Part shown: piece by piece, positions 22,625 through 33,959 of the stretch
Layout: the number at the start of each line of letters is the position of its first letter
Numbering within the stretch: position 1 is the first letter of the stretch
Assembly: GCA_035048495.1 (NCBI GenBank)
Contig: CM068545.1
Location: forward strand, 13,785,702 to 13,849,701
Source: Euptelea pleiosperma
Lineage: Eukaryota > Streptophyta > Magnoliopsida > Ranunculales > Eupteleaceae
Reading direction: 5' to 3'
Length of the DNA: 64,000 nt
Translations under genes and position numbers: made by a program
Notes under the pieces: model-generated
The model's database searches: none
The model's input: the letters and a program-made list of their open reading frames with translations, nothing else
What the model was told of the DNA's origin: nothing

Positions 22625-23040
22625 ACGATACTTGCAGGGTGCCCCTTCTCCTCTCTCTTCTTTTGGCTTATACTAGCAATGGGCCCACTGTAGAGGATAT
22701 TTGAGGTGTCGGGTTGTGTGTAAAGGTTCTGGGATATTTTTTTTATTTTAGATATTTTTTATTTATATTGCATGTTTTAGATATTTTTAAATAAGATCAA
22801 TATTAACAACTTTTTATAATTGAATAAAAAATAGTTAGAATTGGATATAATTGTAAATTAAACTCACAATTTTTATCATAAGGTAATTTATAATTTAAAA
22901 ATATATAAAGAAAATAATAGTTTTTGGAGAGAGAGAGAGAGACAGAGACAGAGATGGGAGTTGTTGGGGAGTGGGACTATAGGCATATGTTGGGTGAGGA
23001 GAAAAGTTTGTCATTGGTCTCCTAGCAACTTACTTATCTT
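22625..23040. other. no gene seen
   Basis: AT-rich with a GA microsatellite near 22930; lies beyond the promoter of the first NAC gene. Confidence 0.3.
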
Positions 23041-23047
23041 TAAAGAT

Positions 23048-23746
23048 TTATTTAAAATAACGACTGAAATAATCTCTAATGAAATTAAAGATTCTTTTTT
23101 ACCGAAGATTTTTTAAACAAAAATAACTTTTAATATATTTATAAAAAACATAGATAAAACTTTTCAAAATTTGTAATGAAAGGAATAAAACGCCCTTTAA
23201 AAGGGTGTCTACCTCTCTATCCATTCAATAGCCTCTTGTGACGACTAAAACTTCTATGACAATGTGTTGTGACCAAAGCCTGTCACAACCCATAATATGA
23301 GACACTTGGGACACTACTAGAGGGCGCTGACCGTATGGATGTTTCGCCAATCCCTTGGTTGACCTACAAACCAAAAATCAGCCGATTAACTACTTCTATG
23401 TGTTGGATTGAATTTATTTTCATGGGATGATTTTAACCGTAGGAATAATTTGAGCATTATTTGGGTGCAAAGATCCAAAGGTTTTAAGTCACTAAGACTG
23501 ATTTTTTTGTTTGCAGGTCCACTAATGAACTAGCCAAACGTCCATACGGTCAGAGCTCTCTAATAGCGACCCAAGTGGCTCGTATCGTGGGTTGTGACAG
23601 AAGTTTTACTCGTCCCAAGAGACTATTGAATGGATAGAGAGCCATTTTACTCGTCCTTAAAAAAAATCTTTAATTTCATTTACTTGTCCGTAAAAAAGAA
23701 TCTTTAATTTCATTTGAGATTATTTCAGTCTTTATTTTAAATAAAT
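23048..23746. mobile_element. large foldback with a family A core
   Basis: Outer arms (about 23048-23105 and 23690-23746) share GACTGAAATAATCTC and GAAATTAAAGATTCTTTTTT as inverse copies. Inner arms share CTCTATCCATTCAATAG. The core (about 23320-23600) has TGACCGTATGGATGTTTCGC and its inverse. Total span is about 700 bp. Confidence 0.6.
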
Positions 23747-24176
23747 GTTTATAAGGGGATAGGCGTTTGACTAAAAGCTTCAGTACTTTTTTTATAAATT
23801 TTGAAAAGTTATATATTTTTTTTATAGATTTTTTAAAATTTATTTATTTTTTTAAAAAAAGGGTCTGTTCTTTTTACTAAATGACAATTTAGGAAAAAAC
23901 ATGGCAAATGCCATTCATCACAGCTTGGGAGGTCTATTTCTCTTAAGGGAGTTTTCATACTTTTACATCGAGATACGAAAACTCTAATTTCGTATTAGGA
24001 TTTTATATACCTCGGTTGTTATATTAGAGATGAGTATCCCATTGTATTGTGTTTCTTTTGCCCTAGAGCATGGTGGAATCGGTGTGGATATGTGGACGTT
24101 CCTCAATCTGGAGGGAACCACATAAATTTGTGTTGTGGTTGTTTGCATCCTTGTATATATTTTGTTTTGTTTATCA

Positions 24177-24341
24177 CTAGTGGGTGGCCCGTGCCCACAG
24201 TACTCTTCCATAAAGCATTTGCCAAAATTGCGTGTGAGTGGCTCAGATCCACCGTCCAGTTGTGGGATAAAATCTCGGCCATCCTTTATGAAGCCGGATC
24301 GACAAGAGGGGGAGACAACTTCCCCTGTTTTGTTATATAGA
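24177..24341 (-). mobile_element. Helitron-like copy H14, well preserved
   Basis: CTAGTGGGTGGCCCGTGCCC at one end and TGTTTTGTTATATAGA at the other. On the minus strand a GTGGGCAC-bearing hairpin precedes CTAG by 10 nt. Confidence 0.7.
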
Positions 24342-24449
24342 CTCTTTCTTCCAACAGATCAGCTCATGCGGTTAAAGGGACGAGCCAAATTATGTTAGTA
24401 AAATAAAAATAATAGAGAAGATTGTTGTTTTGGGTCTACCTCAGTAGCA

Positions 24450-24690
24450 GAAATAGATCTTTGATGATGGACGTCCGTAAGGGCTACTATTAGATAACAC
24501 TGAGCATATGGATGTTTCATGTTTGGCCCCATCCCTAGTTTACCTACAGACCAAAACAACTGGATTGGTGGTTTCCATCCGTTGAATCTGAGTACCCCAA
24601 ATAACTCTAGAATTCCGTGCTTAAAATTCATCAACCCATGAAAAAGATTCAAATCCAATGCTTAGAAATTAATCTCCAATCAAGTACGAA
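24450..24690. mobile_element. family A, left half and centre
   Basis: GATGGACGTCCGTAAGGGCT, GAGCATATGGATGTTTCATG and TCTGAGTACCCCAAATAA; the right arm is missing. Confidence 0.5.
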
Positions 24691-24810
24691 ATCAAAGTTG
24701 CAATGCATGGCCCCCACAAATTTGACTTTTATTAAGCGGGACCCAAAGAAGTGACATTCCTAATTTCATCCTTTGCTCTGTGCCACAAAAGACCTCGAGT
24801 ACAAGGAATT

Positions 24811-25189
24811 GAGCAAAACTTTGATGACAGGGCCTGTCATCAAGGCCGATGACAGGGGCACAATATGAGCCACGTGGCATACTCTTAGAGGACTCTGACC
24901 GTATGGATGTTTGGCCAATCCCTATGTAGGCCCACAAACCAAAATTCAGTCCGATTAGTGATATCTAGGCGTTGGATTGGAATTATTTTCATGGATTGAT
25001 TTTAACTGTGAGAATTTGATCATATTGACCATTATTTGAGATCCAAAGATCCAAAGGTTTGAAGTCACTAATCAAGCTGTTTTTTTGGTTTGCAGGTCCA
25101 CCTAGGGATTTGAAAAACATCCATACAGTCAGAGTCCTCTAAGAGTGTGCCAGATGGCTCATATGCAACCTGTCATCAAAGGTTTACTC
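24811..25189. mobile_element. family A foldback element with perfect target duplication
   Basis: Ends are GAGCAAAACTTTGATGACAG and the inverse of GAGTAAACCTTTGATGACAG. It is flanked by CAAGGAATT on both sides (24802-24810 and 25190-25198), a 9-bp duplication extendable to 10. Long arms and 9-10 bp duplications point to a Mutator-like non-autonomous element, 379 bp. Confidence 0.85.
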
Positions 25190-25299
25190 CAAGGAATTGT
25201 CTACTTCTGAACGAATATTTTACTGGCCAAGAGGTTTCTACTTCTGTACGTATGGTTACTGGTTAAGAGGTCCAACTTGATAATATGGCTACAAACCTT

Positions 25300-25408
25300 A
25301 TAAATAAATTTTTCATGACGGACCATAGTATGAGCCACGTGGCATATTCTTGGAGACCACTGACCATATAGATGTTTGGCCCATCCCAAGGTGGACTTGC
25401 AAAAAAAA
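25300..25408. mobile_element. family A fragment, left arm
   Basis: ATGAGCCACGTGGCATATTC and TGACCATATAGATGTTTGGC, then broken at an A-rich stretch where another element inserted. Confidence 0.5.
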
Positions 25409-25417
25409 TAAAAAAAT

Positions 25418-25804
25418 GAGTCCGTCTAGAGCTACACCCATTTCTTACATCCAGTTCTTGCACCCGGATGTGGGACCCACATAGAGATCTGGACAATCCA
25501 ACCATACATTGAGCTGTTCTTACCATGATAATCATCATCACTAAAAATCAGTTCATTTCGACATTGCCAACCATATAAAAATTGACCCAAAATAATGGTT
25601 TAATTGGATGGTCTGGATTTTTCAAATTAAACTCTATTTTTCATGAGGTTGGGATTGTTGAATTTTCCTATTTTTTGTGAAGAGGGCAACCATAGCATGA
25701 AAAACGTATTGTGCGATTGGATTGTCCAATATGGTCTCCATGTGGGCCTCACCCCCGAGTGTAAGAACTAGATGTAAGAAATGGGTGTAGCTCTAGACGG
25801 ACTC
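25418..25804. mobile_element. Mutator-like element, GAGTCCGTCTAGAGC ends
   Basis: The 387-bp element has terminal inverted repeats starting GAGTCCGTCTAGAGCTACAC. Flanks TAAAAAAAT and AAAAAAAAT agree at 8 of 9 bases. A deletion derivative of the same family with a perfect 9-bp duplication is at 50717. Confidence 0.75.
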
Positions 25805-26628
25805 AAAAAAAATTGCCTTAAAAGTGTAAATGTGATGTGACAATGGGAATTCTCTCCTTCCATATTTCTTGATAAGTTAAAATAAATATTAATTATTATT
25901 TAATTAAACTACAATTTTTAGTCTCGTATTTAAAGCAAACAGGTTTTGAACCCAAGACCTATCACTCAACGATAGAAACAGGTTTTGGTCTAAATAAATC
26001 TCACCTACTACTAAGAGGATGGGACCCAATCCTCATAGGACTGACAGACACTCAAGTCAACGATATTGACTATTGAGTATATGATCACAGCTGGAAAATC
26101 AAGTTGACATGATGATCTTAAGCATCTGATCTACAATTAATACTAGTAATAGTAATCTCTATTATTATAGTTGGGGAAATGTCTTTAAGGTCAGCCTTTT
26201 TTGTCCCACATTTACCAAAACTATCTATATGATATCTAACAGATGTTGAATATAAATAGGGGCATTTTGGTCTAAATTTTGTTCTTGTAATTACATACGT
26301 GTACCGCACGGGCCAATAAAACAATAATACGCTTAAATAATTGAGTATAATTATTTGATTTTATTTATTTTGGGCTGGCAGATGCCCCAACCATGAGATG
26401 CATTTCAATGAATTGAACTATCCAAATTGATTAGGTATTTTCGGGGCCCATTGAACACTTTTCAATCAATCAAAAATATTGAATTTTTCCCTCTTGACTT
26501 TGCGTACTCAACGCAAAATTTGCTTCAACAATTATGGTAAAGAGAGCTACTCGATCATCTGGTCAATGCTGAAGGGTCATCTATCAGATGGATGGTCGCT
26601 GATCCACTATATATGTTAGCACTCCTTG
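25805..26628. other. no gene seen
   Basis: AT-rich spacer. No element ends or conserved protein segment are recognised. Confidence 0.3.
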
Positions 26629-26766
26629 CAATATACGGTCCAATTACAAGATGCGTGACTCTTTCCGGACGTTCCGGAGGCCTCGCTGTTCCGTTTCCAA
26701 TATACGGTCCAATTACAAGATGCGTGACTCTTTCCGGACGTGCCGGATGCCTCGCTGTTCCGTGGC
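26629..26766. repeat. two tandem copies of a 69-bp unit
   Basis: Each unit contains AATATACGGTCCAATTACAA and GACTCTTTCCGGACG. The copies differ at a few bases. This explains the repeat-containing reading frames on both strands. Confidence 0.85.
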
Positions 26767-26851
26767 ATGTTGTTTTTTCATATGTACACCAAATGTACAC
26801 TAAATAGCATGTGTGGGCTGGCCAGGTGTCCATTACATGTGTGAAAAGTGA

Positions 26852-26875
26852 AAACCTAAACCTTAAACCCTAAAA
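26852..26875. repeat. telomere-like words
   Basis: AACCTAAACCTTAAACCCTA, degenerate copies of the plant telomere unit CCCTAAA. Too short for a true interstitial array. Confidence 0.4.
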
Positions 26876-27304
26876 GCCCTTGACTTGCACTACCCCTTTT
26901 CTCTTTGTACTACACTTCCCTTTCCTTTTCTGATAAGTATAAGCTTTATTCAAAAGGCCATAATCAGTATTACACTTTCGTTTAGTGGTCGACACCATAA
27001 AAAAAAGACTCTTTTGCATCCACATCATACTCTCCTACCCTTGGCGAAATCTAGATGCTGATATAGTGTCCTACACAAGTATTGTCGTGGGGACATCATC
27101 CACGTGGCGGTTTATCGCTTGGAAGGTCTGGGATGTGTCGTGACCTTGTAATCTCTTATAATCAACATCACCGTCGTCTTCATCATTGTTAAGCATATAT
27201 TTTCTTATTATTATCTCTAGGCTCACCCCTTAGCTGTCAGCAACATTATTCACCATTTCTTAATTTCTCAAAACATCCCTGTAATATCTAACATATGTTG
27301 CATA

Positions 27305-27475
27305 CTAGTGGGCGGCCCATGCCCTCGGCACTTGCTAACAGAGCATTTGCCAAAATTGAGTGTGAGAGCGGCTAAGATCCACCGTCCATTTGGGAGATAA
27401 GATCTCGACCCTTCGTGAGCCTATAAAAGGGGGCCAGTATAAGTGGGGAGACAACCACTGTATTTTGTTATATAA
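27305..27475 (-). mobile_element. Helitron-like copy H15
   Basis: CTAGTGGGCGGCCCATGCCC at one end; TTTTGTTATATAAA at the other, so the TC start has mutated. Confidence 0.55.
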
Positions 27476-28440
27476 ATAAATAAGACATTTTGGGGTCACT
27501 GTAGAACCATTTTATGTCTTTGATTAATAATCTTTAATGGATGTGGCAAAACCATTAATATATTGAGGGGTATTAATTGAAAAGAATTTTTATGACTTTC
27601 ATATTCATTTCTTGCTTTTAATATGATCCATTAAAGATTACTTCTCTGATTAAAGATTTTTATATTATTTTTATGACAGGTGATTAATCATTGTACCATT
27701 TTACTATGTTTTGAATATTGCTCGTCAAATCTCAATCTAAGAAATCTAAGAAGTCCTGATCAATCAAAAATAATATATGATCGATTACATCTAATCATAC
27801 TATTACACGTTGAGGCCTAAGGCAAAAAGCCTAATTAAAGCTTATTTTATTTAAATTATTGATTTAAATTAAAATTATTTAAAAAATTAGTAATTTTTCT
27901 CTTAAATCTCAATAGTACAAGTAAAAAAAAATTAGTCAAAGCCCCCCAAATCTTGTTTCTAGCCTTTTTCTTTTCTTTAATCCCAGTAAAACTCAAAAAC
28001 ATCAAAAAAAAAAAAAAAAAAATCATGTCAGACAAAGGCCCCATAACGAAGTGCACATGTGATGCACGTGATATAAAAAGAATATTACATTTGTAAAAAA
28101 AGTAAATTTATTGAAATGATAAATGTTGAACTTTTTTTAATTTTATTAAGAGTAAGTGAAGAAATTAAAACAACGTTATTACTTTATTAAGAATTTAAAT
28201 TGATATAAATATTATTATTAATTTTTAATAAAAATAATTAGTGTGAACAAACTTAAGAATTGAAAGTTATTAGTTTCTAAGGATTTTCAATGAAAAAAAA
28301 TTACTTCCTATAAAATTGTATTTCATTTATTAAGGAGGTAGAAGAATACGTTTCACTTTTCTCTAAACAAACATTATAAAATTAAAAGATAATTATTCCC
28401 ATATGTAACAAACTAACTTATATTAATGCTTTTAAAGACT
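27476..28440. other. no gene seen, very AT-rich
   Basis: Long A/T runs, including a poly(A) tract near 28003-28022; no coding or element signal. Confidence 0.3.
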
Positions 28441-28663
28441 TTTAAAAGAGAAATTTTTTATCTGCAACTTTTTGATCCAGAAATCAACAACCTATAGTTT
28501 AGTGCCACTTAGGTGGTCCGTTAACTCTAATTTCTTTTTCTCCACTATTAATGGTAACTACAGTTAAGGGCTGCCACATTAATCCAAAGACAGGTAGCAT
28601 TTAACTATAGGTTGTTGGATCACTGGATCAAAAAGTTGCATGATTAAAAGTTTTCTCCTTTTA
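28441..28663. mobile_element. inverted-repeat element, CAACTTTTTGATCCAG arms
   Basis: TTTTAAAAGAGAAATTTTTT and TGCAACTTTTTGATCCAG on the left are mirrored on the right by CTGGATCAAAAAGTTGCA and AAAGTTTTCTCCTTTTAA. Arms are about 60-70 bp. Confidence 0.65.
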
Positions 28664-28936
28664 AGGAATTGGAGAGAGGGAGAAAGTGGAGGGGCGACTC
28701 AATGTATACTTTGTGAATTGAGAGAAAAAAGGGTTAAATAGTAGAAACTTGGGATATGAGGGCCTTCGGCTATATATATACATATAAAGAAGCTAAAAAA
28801 TAGAAAATTGGGATTTGGAGGGGCTTTATCTGAGGTGGGATCCTTAAGCGAATGGCTCGATCAATCGCCTAATAGTTGAGCTGACCTGTCAAGAAATAAA
28901 ATATTATATAATCCAAGGGAAACAATTCAAGACTTA

Positions 28937-29353
28937 GAGGGTGTTTGGATCGCCATTATAGACTTGAAAAGTCTTTTTTTCCACAAAAATACTTTTTCCA
29001 AAATAATAGATTGTTTGGATGACCATTTTTAAAAAAAGCATTTATTCTATAAATATATATTTTTGAAGCCGAAAAGTCTTTTTATAAAAAATAGCTGAAA
29101 GCTGTTTTTCAAGTAAAAAAGACTTTTCAAAAATTTTGCTAGCTCAATGAATATAATAAACAAAGAAACAGTTTACGATGGAAGTCCCCTTCCAAAAAAA
29201 TGAAGACATTATATTGGTGGGGCCAACTAAAAGAAGATAAAGACATTTTACATTAACGATGATCCAAACAACCTTTTTAAGAAAAATATATTTTCAGAAA
29301 AGTCATTTTTCTAAAATAAATATTTTTTGAATAATGGTGATCCAAACACCCCC
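28937..29353. mobile_element. Tourist-like element (PIF/Harbinger), TTA duplication
   Basis: Ends GAGGGTGTTTGGATC and GATCCAAACACCCCC, flanked by TTA at 28934-28936 and 29354-29356. 417 bp, non-coding. Confidence 0.75.
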
Positions 29354-30160
29354 TTAATATTCAAGTGAATTATAAGTATTTATTTGAATTTATTTTCATT
29401 ACAATTCAATATGGACACTTCCCATTGAAGGGTTTACAGTAAAATGTGTACGTAATAGGATGCCGACAAAAGAAAAAAAAGTTCTCGCGAAGCACTTACG
29501 ACAACTAGTAGTGAATATGTTCATGAGCAATAACTCCTTGAAAGAGTTTGATGGTGGGGAAGCGGGCATGACTTTAGAAAAAGAGAAATAAAATATCCCA
29601 TTTCCGTTTCCGACCTTTCGATCAAGCCAACCCATATCTACTTATCTACACGGAATAACAGAAGAATTAATTCGTCGTCTTTCAACAAATTCATGCTAAA
29701 ACCTTAACTTCACAAGGGTGGGCCGGAGTCTAACGCGCTAGATCCCGTCTGAGGAGTTTTATCTCCATCCTAAGCGACAAGCTTGCATAGACGCACTAAC
29801 TCTATACTGAGCGTATGAAATAAATGCTTTAAAACCCTATCTTCTCTTTTCACTTCCTGTCTGAAGAAAGTTCTTCTTTCATGATCTAAAATGATTTATC
29901 AAATCAACTTGACCCGGTGGGATTTCGAGTTTTTGTTTTTCAGTTAATGGACTACTCTTCATGTCACAAGTAATGGATTTCCTTTTTGGAAATGGAAAAA
30001 GTATGTATCAACAAATTAAAGTTATGGTGTTATAATCACCCAATGCTCAAAGGTTAGCAATGCCTACTAAGATGGCGTTAGTGGCTAGGTTTTGCTTGGC
30101 TTTATAGACAATATGAAAGAAGTTGTGTAGGGTTAGCTTTCATTAATGCTTGTTTCAATC
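29354..30160. other. no nuclear gene; possibly organelle-derived in part
   Basis: 29600-29900 differs in texture from its surroundings (even base mix, GGGTGGGCCGGAGTCTAACG, CTAGATCCCGTCTGAGGAG) and reminds me of plant mitochondrial non-coding DNA. I cannot confirm this by reading. Confidence 0.2.
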
Positions 30161-30167
30161 AAGGTTA

Positions 30168-30396
30168 AAAGGGGCCGTTATAACGGTTTAATGGACTGTG
30201 GGTGTTACCGTTTATTTCCGTTATTGAAAATAACGGAAAATTACAGAAATAAGGTACTTTTTGAACAATTTTTTTTCAGAAAATAACTGCCCCTATTTTC
30301 TGAGTGTTAAAATGGTACATAACATAATGGGGAGGTCCAAATCCATTATAACGCCTGTTATTTTCATTATAACGGCCATTTTTTAAACCATGGTTT
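30168..30396. mobile_element. hAT-like CAAGGTTT/TAACGG element
   Basis: Left CAAGGTTAAAAGGGGCCGTT, right AACGGCCATTTTTTAAACCATG, with several TTATAACGG words in both arms. Confidence 0.5.
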
Positions 30397-30640
30397 TGGT
30401 AATATGGTGCAGTCAAATTCAATTGCCATATTTTCAAATTAAGAAAAAATCAATGGTCCTTGTTTTGATCGAAGTACTTATCAAAGATATAAAGTATTAC
30501 CACTATGAGGACAATTTTGTTGTATGGGGATTGGATGTCTCGAGTTTTATCAGTCCTACTAGATCCGCCTGTGTAAGGTTTTTGGGATTCATATATAAGT
30601 CATTGTTTTAGGTGTATTTTGTGTCTTTTCAATACACACA

Positions 30641-30642
<2 letters not shown>

Positions 30643-30672
<30 letters not shown>
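30643..30672. repeat. (TA)n microsatellite
   Basis: About 15 TA units. Confidence 0.9.
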
Positions 30673-30675
<3 letters not shown>

Positions 30676-30914
30676 GAAGCTTTCAATCGTTGTTGCCCGT
30701 AGATGTAACGCAAAGCAATGAACCACATAAATCTTTGTCTCTTGTGCATGTGAGATTATTTTTCTCTTCTTTGTGGTTTCCATCATTTGTGGTCGATCCT
30801 CAATTTCTATAGCAGTTTTATCCGCAATTTGAGAAAAAATAGATTCATACCTAAACACGAAGAAAATTAAATATTTACAGTGTTATACATTTTGGATAGC
30901 TTTATGGCTTGCAT

Positions 30915-31699
30915 CAATTTGTAATAGTGGAAAACGCTACCCCACTGTCCTACATACCGAAAATAGCCTGATTAGTGATTTCTAAGCATTTGATTATAGA
31001 AGTTTTCATGGGTTGATTTTTAACCGTGGAATTTGAGCACTATTTGGGGTACGAAGATCCAAAGGTTTGCAATCATGCACTAATCAGGCTGATTTTAATT
31101 TGGTATGTAGGTCCACGGCGGAGTCAGGATTTTGTTCAAGGGGACACAATCAATTGAGTAGAATCGCCTACAATATGAGCCACGTGGCATATTCTTAGAG
31201 ATTTCTAATCGTATGGATGTTTGGCTCAACCCCAGATGAACATATAGACCAAAAATTAGCTTGATTAGTGATTTCTAAGTGTTGGATTGCAATCGTTTTC
31301 ATGAGTTGATTTTTAACCGTGAAATTTGAGCATTATTGAGTATTATTTGAGGGTACAAAGATCCAATGGTTTGAAACCATTAATCAGGCTGAGTTTTGGT
31401 CTGTAGATCCTCCCAGAGACTGCCCAAACATCCATACGGTCAGTGTCCTCTAATAGGGGCACTAAGCTAAAACTGAGGGGCCACCAAGCTAAAATAAAAA
31501 GTAAATTTCGGAAATTTTTAGTTCTTTTTAAAAGCTTTTCAAAATTGAGGGGGGCACGTGCCCCCCTTGGCCCCTTCCTGGCTCCGCCGCTTGGTCCACC
31601 TAGGGATGGGCCTAACATCCATAGGGTTAGTGTCCTCTAAGAGTGTACCACGTTGCTCATATTGTGGTCCGTCAGTGACTTCGGCAGCAAAGTTCTGCT
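30915..31699. mobile_element. three-layer nested insertion: family A, GGCGGAGCC element, family A
   Basis: An outer family A copy (about 30915-31112 and 31593-31699) is split by an element with ends GGCGGAGTCAGGA and the inverse of GGCGGAGCCAGGA (about 31113-31591). That element contains a second, nearly complete family A copy (about 31160-31455). GGTCCAC occurs at both borders of the middle layer, as expected for a target duplication. Confidence 0.65.
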
Positions 31700-32029
31700 C
31701 GTTCCAATAAATGAAGCCTAGAACCGACCTAGGCTCTCTTACATAAAGAGATGAGGAATGAGAGGTAGAACACGTACAAGTTGGGAAGCCCAATAAGCTC
31801 ATAACGTCCAGCACATCTGAGATTTACTATAGTTCATGTCGAACCCATCTTGACTGTGACTCCACATTAAACAAAGCCCACAGCTACATGAGTTCAATTC
31901 CAAAGGCCCATTATTTATTATAGACCAATTCACCCAATATATAAAGGTATGCGGTTTGCTCCCTTACCAGGTTTTGTTTGACTTTACAAGTCCTCTATTA
32001 GTTTTACCCAATAAGATTTAATTAACTTT
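31700..32029. other. no gene seen
   Basis: Mixed sequence without recognised ends or motifs. Confidence 0.3.
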
Positions 32030-32235
32030 GCCTTCCTAATCATCTCACAAAAATTCAAATCATTCCAATATTCATAGACATGTTTACAAGTTGAAGAATT
32101 ATGGATCGTCCATTTTTATCATTAACTTGAATTCCACATTTGATAGGGTTAGAAATTTTAGAATGTGTTGATTTTTTGTACGGGTGATTGATTCATCTTC
32201 CATGTAGGTATGCCAAAATTGTTGTCCCCCAATCC
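32030..32235. mobile_element. family D, right half
   Basis: Includes CAAAAATTCAAATCATTCCA and TTGATTCATCTTCCATGTAG, and ends CAAAATTGTTGTCCCCC, matching the right part of the copy at 50970. Confidence 0.5.
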
Positions 32236-32429
32236 CAATTCATATCAGGATCAATCCAAACCCGATTCATTGACAACCCACTGAGACTAGGGTTGTCACT
32301 GGATCAGGTTTGGATCGATCCTGAATTTATCCAATGGCTTATCAGATCATGATTTCAAAAACCAGACCAAATCCAAAACAAGCTATCCAAACTGATAATG
32401 GAGCAATCTAACATTAAGTCAATTTGATT

Positions 32430-32700
32430 AATAAATCTGTTCTCCAATCCCAACGAGAATAGAAGCGAGTCGCTTCTGGCTTGGCTTGTAGTCGTAGTCT
32501 TTTAGTCTCTGTAGTCGGCATTCCTACACCCACGCGCCCGCCAGAATGCCTCCTTGGTTCGGGAGGGTAGGGTGGGTGGTACCGCTCAGATTGCGGCCAA
32601 TCTTCCTAACCGCGCGCGGGCCGGGCTTAGAGCGCGTGAAACTCATCACTAACTCATAAGGGCGTTGAGACCACACCGTCCCGGGCCCGGGAGAGAGAGA
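32430..32700. other. GC-rich island, possibly organelle-derived
   Basis: An abrupt GC-rich stretch (ACCGCGCGCGGGCCGGGC, CCGTCCCGGGCCCGGGAGAG) with no open frame. It may be a nuclear insertion of mitochondrial DNA; this is a guess from texture. Confidence 0.2.
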
Positions 32701-32848
32701 GGAAGGAGTGGGTGGAAACCTGTGTGACCATTAAAATAGTTGTCATTCTAGTACATAGAAAGACGATGGGAGTCATTAAGTTTGATTTAGAAATAATGAA
32801 AGTTACAAATTATAAAGTCATCAAATAATAATTGGCCAAAGGTTTTAA

Positions 32849-33116
32849 TCTATAAAACAAAACACAGCGGTTGCCTCCCCCTCTTATAGGCTTCATATAT
32901 CCAAGGGCCTATATCAACCCTTATATAAAATAAAATTTAGAAGGTTGGATTAATTCAACAGAAAAAATGTCTCCCCACTTATACCCCTCTTATCGGCTTC
33001 ATAAAGGATGGCCGAGATCTTATCCCCCAAATGGACTACGGATCTCAACCACTCACACCCGATTTTGGAAATGCTTTAATTTCTAGGGGAGTGCCGAGTG
33101 CACGAGCCACCCACTA
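32849..33116 (+). mobile_element. long variant Helitron-like element H16 (5' member of dimer)
   Basis: Starts TCTATAAAACAAAACAC, carries the extra CAAGGGCCTATATCAACCC block also seen in H2, and ends CCACCCACTAT (decayed CTAG). Confidence 0.6.
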
Positions 33117-33120
33117 TACA

Positions 33121-33269
33121 TCTATATAACAAAACAGAGAAGTCACCCTCTTATCAGCTTCACAAAGGATGTCCGAGATCTTATCACCCCAAATGGATGG
33201 TGGATCTAAGACACTCACACCCGATTTTGGCAAACGCTTTGTCGGAGAGCGCCGTGGGCCACCTACTAG
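33121..33269 (+). mobile_element. short Helitron-like element H17 (3' member of dimer)
   Basis: Starts TCTATATAACAAAACAGAG, ends GCCGTGGGCCACCTACTAG then T. All Helitron end features are present. Confidence 0.65.
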
Positions 33270-33665
33270 TTAATTAACAAAATATGCTTCATCAATGATA
33301 TAATATATATCAGTTTGAGGCTTTAAGCAAGAACTAGGAACATGCTAGCTTGGATTACAAGAGGGGCCGTACAAAGGTGGGGTAGTTTTTCTCTCTTGCC
33401 AACTTTTCATGGGACCCCTTTATTCCTTTGGTTTTCATATGCCACGTAGAAGGCCTGAGTCGCTTGTCCCATGGTGTGTGTTCACATTTGAAGCTTTAAA
33501 AGTATGGAAGGTCAAGCCAAAAGTGTAACACATTTGGATAAGGATTATACGAGAAATGTGTAAACGTAGGAGATTACAGGGAAGGGGGGTGTGTAATCGA
33601 GGAAGAGTAAAGGATAAGGATTATGATATTTTAGGCAAATACATAAATAGAATTAAATTCAATTT
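33270..33665. other. no gene seen
   Basis: Unclassified spacer. Confidence 0.3.
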
Positions 33666-33666
33666 G

Positions 33667-33770
33667 TTTTTTTTTTGATAAGGTAAAATATCATTGATAG
33701 GAAGGAAAAAACAAGGACAAAGAGGAGGCCGAGAAGGCCTCCAAAGAAAACAGAAATTCAATATTTTCCT
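33667..33770 (-). mobile_element. LINE 3' end fragment
   Basis: Minus strand: GGCCTTCTCGGCCTCCTC, then ATATTTTACCTTATC followed by poly(A) (33676-33667). This resembles plant LINE 3' tails. Confidence 0.45.
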
Positions 33771-33959
33771 TGTAATTGTGAAAAAGTGAGAGAGAAATTA
33801 AGTAGATAATGGAAAATGGTGACAGTTGGCACTTCAAGTCTGTATACGGTGATAGTTGGCACTTCAAATTACAAGTCACAGATGTGTACGTAAATTGCCA
33901 AACCCTTCAAGTTTTATATGAAACTGGCATACTTGTGAGTTCAACCGGTGAACAGGATC

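Noticed and set aside
26555..26833. 92-codon repeat-containing frame
   Set aside because: Explained by the two 69-bp tandem DNA units; open on both strands.
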